A DNA stretch of 64,000 nt from Thalassobius sp002708925 (GTDB taxonomy: Bacteria > Pseudomonadota > Alphaproteobacteria > Rhodobacterales > Rhodobacteraceae), in assembly GCF_049803795.1 (NCBI RefSeq), contig NZ_JBNAGJ010000001.1:620001-684000 (forward strand). The letters are read 5' to 3'. Within the stretch, counting starts at the first letter, position 1. Each line of letters begins with the position of its first letter. The translations under genes were made by a program, and so were the position numbers. Shown one piece after another: positions 60,408 to 64,000 of the stretch. The notes under the pieces are model-generated. The model searched no databases. It saw only the letters and a program-made list of their open reading frames with translations, and was not told where the DNA came from.

Positions 60408-61673
60408 ATGGCGAACAACTCTGGCGGCGACAGCAAGAATACACTGTATTGCAGCTTCTGCGGCAAAAGCCAGCATGAGGTCCGCAAGCTGATTGCCGGC
60501 CCGACCGTGTTCATCTGCGACGAATGTGTCGAGCTTTGCATGGACATCATCCGCGAAGAAACCAAAAGCGCGGGCCTGAAATCCAGCGAAGGCGTGCCCA
60601 CGCCGCGCGACATCTGCGATGTGCTGGATGATTATGTGATCGGGCAGGCGATGGCCAAACGGGTGCTCTCGGTTGCGGTGCATAACCATTACAAACGGCT
60701 GAATCACTCGCAGAAATCCGGCGAGATCGAGCTGAGCAAATCCAACATCCTGCTGATCGGCCCCACCGGCTGCGGCAAAACCCTGCTGGCGCAGACGCTG
60801 GCGCGGATTCTGGACGTGCCTTTCACCATGGCCGACGCCACCACCCTGACCGAGGCAGGCTATGTCGGTGAGGATGTGGAAAACATCATCCTCAAACTGT
60901 TGCAGGCCAGCGAATATAATGTAGAGCGCGCGCAGCGTGGCATCGTCTATATTGACGAGGTCGATAAGATCACGCGCAAGTCCGAAAACCCCTCCATTAC
61001 CCGCGATGTCTCGGGCGAGGGGGTGCAGCAGGCGCTGCTGAAACTGATGGAGGGCACCGTGGCCAGCGTCCCCCCGCAGGGTGGGCGCAAACATCCGCAG
61101 CAGGAATTCCTGCAAGTGGACACCACGAATATCCTGTTCATCTGCGGCGGCGCTTTTGCCGGTCTGGACCGGATCATCAAGCAGCGCGGCAAGGGCTCGG
61201 CCATGGGCTTTGGCGCGGATGTGCGTGATGACAGCGATGCCGGCGTGGGCGAGACCTTTAAAAACCTCGAACCCGAGGATCTGCTGAAATTCGGCCTGAT
61301 CCCGGAATTCGTGGGCCGTCTGCCCGTGATCGCCACGCTGGAGGATCTGGATCAGGACGCGCTGGTCACCATTCTGACCCAGCCGAAAAACGCGCTGGTC
61401 AAGCAATACCAGCGCCTGTTCGAACTGGAAGACGTGCAACTGACCTTTACCGACGATGCCCTGGGCGCAATCGCCAAACGCGCGATCGAACGTAAAACCG
61501 GCGCGCGGGGGCTGCGCTCGATCCTCGAAGAAATCCTGCTGGACACGATGTTCGATCTGCCCGGCATGGAAAATGTCGAAGAGGTGGTCGTGAACGAAGA
61601 ATCTGCAACCTCGGCCGCCAAGCCGCTGATGATCTTCGCCGAAGGCCAGCCCGAGGAAGCGAGCGCCAGCTAA
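60408..61673 (+). CDS. clpX: ATP-dependent Clp protease ATP-binding subunit ClpX
   Basis: 421-aa AAA+ unfoldase. The N-terminal C4 zinc finger (CSFCGKSQHEVRKLI...ICDECVELC, residues about 15-48), Walker A GPTGCGKTLLAQ, Walker B IVYIDEVDKI, pore loop GYVGEDVEN and the ClpP-binding IGF-type loop replaced by the usual LIPEFVGRLPV neighbourhood are visible. GGGAGACC precedes the ATG. Confidence 0.97.
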   Translation: MANNSGGDSKNTLYCSFCGKSQHEVRKLIAGPTVFICDECVELCMDIIREETKSAGLKSSEGVPTPRDICDVLDDYVIGQAMAKRVLSVAVHNHYKRLNHSQKSGEIELSKSNILLIGPTGCGKTLLAQTLARILDVPFTMADATTLTEAGYVGEDVENIILKLLQASEYNVERAQRGIVYIDEVDKITRKSENPSITRDVSGEGVQQALLKLMEGTVASVPPQGGRKHPQQEFLQVDTTNILFICGGAFAGLDRIIKQRGKGSAMGFGADVRDDSDAGVGETFKNLEPEDLLKFGLIPEFVGRLPVIATLEDLDQDALVTILTQPKNALVKQYQRLFELEDVQLTFTDDALGAIAKRAIERKTGARGLRSILEEILLDTMFDLPGMENVEEVVVNEESATSAAKPLMIFAEGQPEEASAS

Positions 61674-61691
61674 GCTGTTCGTGTTTTAAGC

Positions 61692-61724
61692 AAAGGCCAG
61701 CGTTCCATCGGGGCGCTGGCCTTT
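61692..61724 (+). terminator. Intrinsic terminator of clpX
   Basis: Perfect 11-bp stem AAAGGCCAGCG / CGCTGGCCTTT with following T residues, 19 bp past the clpX stop. Confidence 0.9.
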
Positions 61725-61784
61725 TGCCGTCTTGCCCCGCCCGGCGCTGCGGCGTATCGGAGAAGTAAGATAAGGAGAGCAAAC

Positions 61785-62144
61785 ATGACCATCAAACGCA
61801 TTCATTCCGGCGGTGAGTTCGAAGCCAAGATCGGCTATTGCCGCGCGGTTGTCGCGGGCGGGTTCGTCCATGTGGCGGGCACCGTGGGGCAGGGCGACAC
61901 GGTGCAGGATCAGTGCCGCTCGGCGCTGGACACGATCAAGGGCGCGCTGGAGCAGGCAGGGGCCTCGCTGGCCGATGTGGTGCGGGTGAACTACTACCTG
62001 CCCGACGCGGCGGAATTCGAACACTGCTGGCCGATTCTGTCCGAAACTTTCGGCGAAAATCCCCCGGCGGCAACCATGATCGAATGCAACCTGATCGACC
62101 CTAAATTCCGGATCGAGATCGAGGTCACGGCTCTGGCGCGTTAA
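61785..62144 (+). CDS. Rid family (YjgF/YER057c/UK114) protein
   Basis: 119-aa trimeric enamine/imine deaminase-fold protein. Family sequence includes VAGGFVHVAGTVGQ, LADVVRVNYYLPDAAEF and the C-terminal IECNLIDPKFRIEIEVTAL. RidA members remove reactive 2-aminoacrylate; this protein is a subgroup with CNLIDP rather than VKSLP-like sequence, so activity is uncertain. AAGGAG precedes the ATG. Confidence 0.85.
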   Translation: MTIKRIHSGGEFEAKIGYCRAVVAGGFVHVAGTVGQGDTVQDQCRSALDTIKGALEQAGASLADVVRVNYYLPDAAEFEHCWPILSETFGENPPAATMIECNLIDPKFRIEIEVTALAR

Positions 62145-62256
62145 AACCTGCCCCCGGCGCGAAATCTTGCCCAACTGGGGCCATCGCGCCGGGCCCTGCC
62201 ACTGGACCTTCGGCAGAATTTGGTCCATATCAGGGGCAGGCATTTTGGAGAGACCC

Positions 62257-62640
62257 ATGGGTATTCTGAACACCATCCTCAGCGCTGTCACCTGGTGGAA
62301 CGGCGGAACCCTGAACACCCGTCTGTACACCGCGCGCAAAGGCGTGAAGGTCGGCGAGGACGAGCAGGGCAATGTTTTCTATCGCAGCGTCGATGGTAAA
62401 AAGCGTTGGGTCATGTTCAATGGCGAGGTCGAGGCCAGCCGCATCAGCCCCGATTGGCATGGCTGGCTGCACCACACGTTCAAGGACGCGCCCAGCGACA
62501 AACCTCTGGTCCATAAGGACTGGGAAAAACCGCATCAGGAAAACCTGACCGGCTCGGCGCTGGCCTATGCGCCCACGGGGTCGATCCGGCGTGCGCAGCC
62601 GGATGAGCGTGCCGATTACGAGGCCTGGCAGCCCGAATAA
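62257..62640 (+). CDS. NADH:ubiquinone oxidoreductase accessory subunit, NDUFA12 family
   Basis: 127-aa small protein of the NDUFA12/B17.2 family, an accessory complex I subunit shared by alphaproteobacteria and mitochondria. Family sequence: TWWNGGTLNTRLYTARKG, GNVFYRSVDGKKRWVMFNGE, ASRISPDWHGWLHHTFKDAP and HKDWEKPHQENLTGS. The ATG at 62257 follows GGAGAGACC; the open frame to 62167 is upstream. Confidence 0.93.
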   Translation: MGILNTILSAVTWWNGGTLNTRLYTARKGVKVGEDEQGNVFYRSVDGKKRWVMFNGEVEASRISPDWHGWLHHTFKDAPSDKPLVHKDWEKPHQENLTGSALAYAPTGSIRRAQPDERADYEAWQPE

Positions 62641-62650
62641 AGGGGCCGAT

Positions 62651-63097
62651 ATGTCCGAAAATAAGACCGAAGTCTTTGTCGGGGCCGCCGTTCTGGCTGC
62701 GGCCATTGGGTTTGTCGCCTACGCGGGGCAGATCACCGGGTTTTCGCAGGCCACGGGGGGCTATCCGCTGACGGCCTCGTTCCGGTCGGCCGAAGGCGTC
62801 AGCGTGGGCACCGATGTGCGCCTGGCCGGTGTGAAAATCGGGACGGTGACATCGCTGGATCTGAACGCTCAGACCTTCCGCGCCGATTCGGTTTTTACCG
62901 TGGCCGATGGGATTGAAATCCCCGATGACAGCGCGGTCGTCGTGGCCTCTGAGGGGCTTCTGGGCGGCAGTTTCGTCGAGATCATCCCCGGCGGCTCGCC
63001 CTTCAATTTCCAGCCCGGAGACGAGATCGAGGACACCCAGGGCGCGGTGTCTCTGGTCAGCCTGTTGATGAAATTCGTCTCGGGGGGCGAAGAATGA
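62651..63097 (+). CDS. mlaD: Outer-membrane lipid asymmetry protein MlaD (MCE domain)
   Basis: 148-aa inner-membrane-anchored MCE protein. An N-terminal membrane segment (about residues 8-27) is followed by one MCE domain: TASFRSAEGVSVGTDVRLAGVKIGTVTSL and AVVVASEGLLGGSFVEIIPGG. MlaD forms the hexameric lipid-binding ring of the MlaFEDB transporter; the other mla genes are not here. It overlaps the DUF2155 gene by 4 bp. Confidence 0.9.
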   Translation: MSENKTEVFVGAAVLAAAIGFVAYAGQITGFSQATGGYPLTASFRSAEGVSVGTDVRLAGVKIGTVTSLDLNAQTFRADSVFTVADGIEIPDDSAVVVASEGLLGGSFVEIIPGGSPFNFQPGDEIEDTQGAVSLVSLLMKFVSGGEE

Positions 63098-63453
63098 AGC
63101 GGCTGGTTGCGGCGCTTTGCCTGATAGCTGCCCCGGCCCTGGCCCAAGAGGACGGCGTGGTCACCGGCACGGGTGCGGTGCTGCGCGGCCTGGACAAGGT
63201 TAACGCCCAGTTTCAGGACATCGAAATTCTGAACGGATCCAGCGTGCGCTACCAGCGGCTGGTGATTGATCTGGGCGAATGCCGCTATCCCGAGGGCAAC
63301 CCGGCGGGCGATGCCTATGCCTTTCTGACGATCCGCGAAGAGGGCCAGGCCGAGCCGGTTTTTCAGGGCTGGATGCTGGCCTCGTCCCCCGCGCTGAACG
63401 CGCTGGATCATTCGCGCTATGATGTCTGGGTGTTGCGCTGCAAAACCTCGTGA
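63094..63453 (+). CDS. Exported DUF2155 protein
   Basis: 119-aa periplasmic protein with a signal peptide (RLVAALCLIAAPALAQE) and the DUF2155 core: GTGAVLRGLDKVNAQFQDIE, IDLGECRYPEGNPAGDAYA and FQGWMLASSPALNALDHSRYDVWVLRC, with two cysteines that may pair. Function unknown. It commonly lies between the ndufa12/mlaD genes and aat in Rhodobacterales. Its last 37 bp overlap the convergent aat gene. Confidence 0.85.
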   Translation: MKRLVAALCLIAAPALAQEDGVVTGTGAVLRGLDKVNAQFQDIEILNGSSVRYQRLVIDLGECRYPEGNPAGDAYAFLTIREEGQAEPVFQGWMLASSPALNALDHSRYDVWVLRCKTS

Positions 63454-64000
63454 ACGCTGCGCGGCAGGGGCGGATCGGTGAAATCGGCCTCATTATCCAG
63501 CGCGCGTTCCAGCAGCAAATGATAATGGCCGCGCGGGATTTCGATGGCGCCAAGCGAGGCCAGATGCGGCGTGATAAACTGCGTATCGAACAGCGAAAAC
63601 CCGGCCACGCGCAGCCGATCCACCAGATAGGCCAGCGCAATTTTCGAGGCATCCACCCGGCGTGAGAACATGCTTTCGCCGAAAAACGCCCCCCCCAGCG
63701 TGACGCCGTAAACCCCGCCGATCAGCGTCTCGTCTGCCCAAATCTCTAGCGAATGAGCAAAGCCAAGCGCATGTAACTGCACGTAAAGGCTGTGAATTTC
63801 TGCGTTTATCCAGGTTTCCTCGCGGTCGGCGCAGCCTTGCAGGACGCCCTCGAAATCGCTGTTGATGCGGACAGAGTAGCCGCCCCGACGCATCCGTTTG
63901 GCCAGGCTGCGCGAGATGTGAAAACGGTTCAGAGGAAAGACGCCCCGACGGCGCGGATCGACCCAGAAAATCTCAGGATCGTCGCGGGTTTCGGCCATGG
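63417..64000 (-). CDS. aat: Leucyl/phenylalanyl-tRNA-protein transferase, 5' end beyond the window
   Basis: Transfers Leu or Phe to N-terminal Lys/Arg of proteins, creating N-degrons for ClpAP. The visible part has the family sequences DPEIFWVDPRRRGVFPL, FHISRSLAKRMRRGGYSVRI, GVYGVTLGGAFFGESMFSR and FDTQFITPHLASLGAIEIPR. Family members begin about 18 residues earlier (a segment ending LFPM), so the methionine at 63998 is internal and the true start lies past base 64000. The 3' end overlaps the DUF2155 gene by 37 bp. Confidence 0.93.
   Translation of the reverse strand, partial: MAETRDDPEIFWVDPRRRGVFPLNRFHISRSLAKRMRRGGYSVRINSDFEGVLQGCADREETWINAEIHSLYVQLHALGFAHSLEIWADETLIGGVYGVTLGGAFFGESMFSRRVDASKIALAYLVDRLRVAGFSLFDTQFITPHLASLGAIEIPRGHYHLLLERALDNEADFTDPPLPRSVHEVLQRNTQTS

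Overview
The window reads as the chromosome of a GC-rich alphaproteobacterium of the order Rhodobacterales (Roseobacter/Paracoccus relatives). The basis is the gene set and order: a one-polypeptide 5-aminolevulinate synthase (C4 haem pathway), ccmABCD-ccmG, yajC-secDF-Mth938, an NDUFA12 homologue, and a full soxSRT / soxVWXYZABCDEF cluster of the Paracoccus type. The species cannot be named from sequence reading alone.

Layout. 1-2.3 kb: an RND efflux pair on the minus strand (adaptor, then a permease cut by the window edge). 2.5-6.1 kb: YfgM-like TPR protein, bamB, der. 6.3-9.3 kb (minus): serS and a membrane pentapeptide-repeat protein. 9.5-12.9 kb: yajC, secD, secF, Mth938-like. 13-15.7 kb: cytochrome c maturation genes ccmA, B, C, D and G. 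15.8-29 kb: housekeeping mix (trkH, DUF3445, acnA, DUF1223, LpxL-like acyltransferase, DMT exporter, a diverged fliG, a 50-aa secreted protein, purB, a hydrolase-OsmC fusion, an unknown membrane-anchored protein). 29.2-32.9 kb: glnB-glnA (minus) and the bifunctional nnr (plus), followed by tRNA-Leu(TAG).

From the tRNA end (33,075) to about 42,560 lies an accessory element with lower GC. It encodes a small serine recombinase, a 966-aa predicted primase-helicase, two small tail-fibre-like genes, several unknown genes, and a divergent pair of proteins that share a C-terminal nucleoside 2-deoxyribosyltransferase-like (NDT/TIR-like) domain. In one of the pair this domain is fused to a DnaG-type CHC2 zinc-ribbon. 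The pair is the best candidate for an undescribed, probably conflict- or replication-linked, system. The element also holds a candidate structured RNA divergent from the primase gene, iteron-like ACCCAG repeats and recurrent hairpins. It ends abruptly inside a TauA-like substrate-binding protein whose 5' half and upstream transporter genes are absent, so this end is a deletion scar, a rearrangement or an assembly join.

42.6-46 kb: truncated SBP, an amidase and an acyl-CoA dehydrogenase. 46-58.2 kb: thiosulfate oxidation. soxSRT (minus) encodes a thioredoxin, an ArsR-type repressor with two cysteines, and a YeeE/YedE sulfur importer. Divergently, soxV-W supplies periplasmic reductant, soxXA and soxYZ form the carrier cycle, soxB is the hydrolase, soxCD the sulfane dehydrogenase, soxE a dihaem cytochrome and soxF a flavocytochrome c sulfide dehydrogenase-type flavoprotein. 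A palindrome ATTCA-N6-TGAAT precedes soxX and soxC and is the likely SoxR operator. 58.2-64 kb: hemA, clpP, clpX, a Rid protein, NDUFA12-like, an MlaD-like protein, DUF2155 and aat (cut by the right edge). A Rhodobacterales-type repeat (hairpin plus CGGAGTATTT core) occurs three times plus one degenerate copy, once inside the nnr reading frame.
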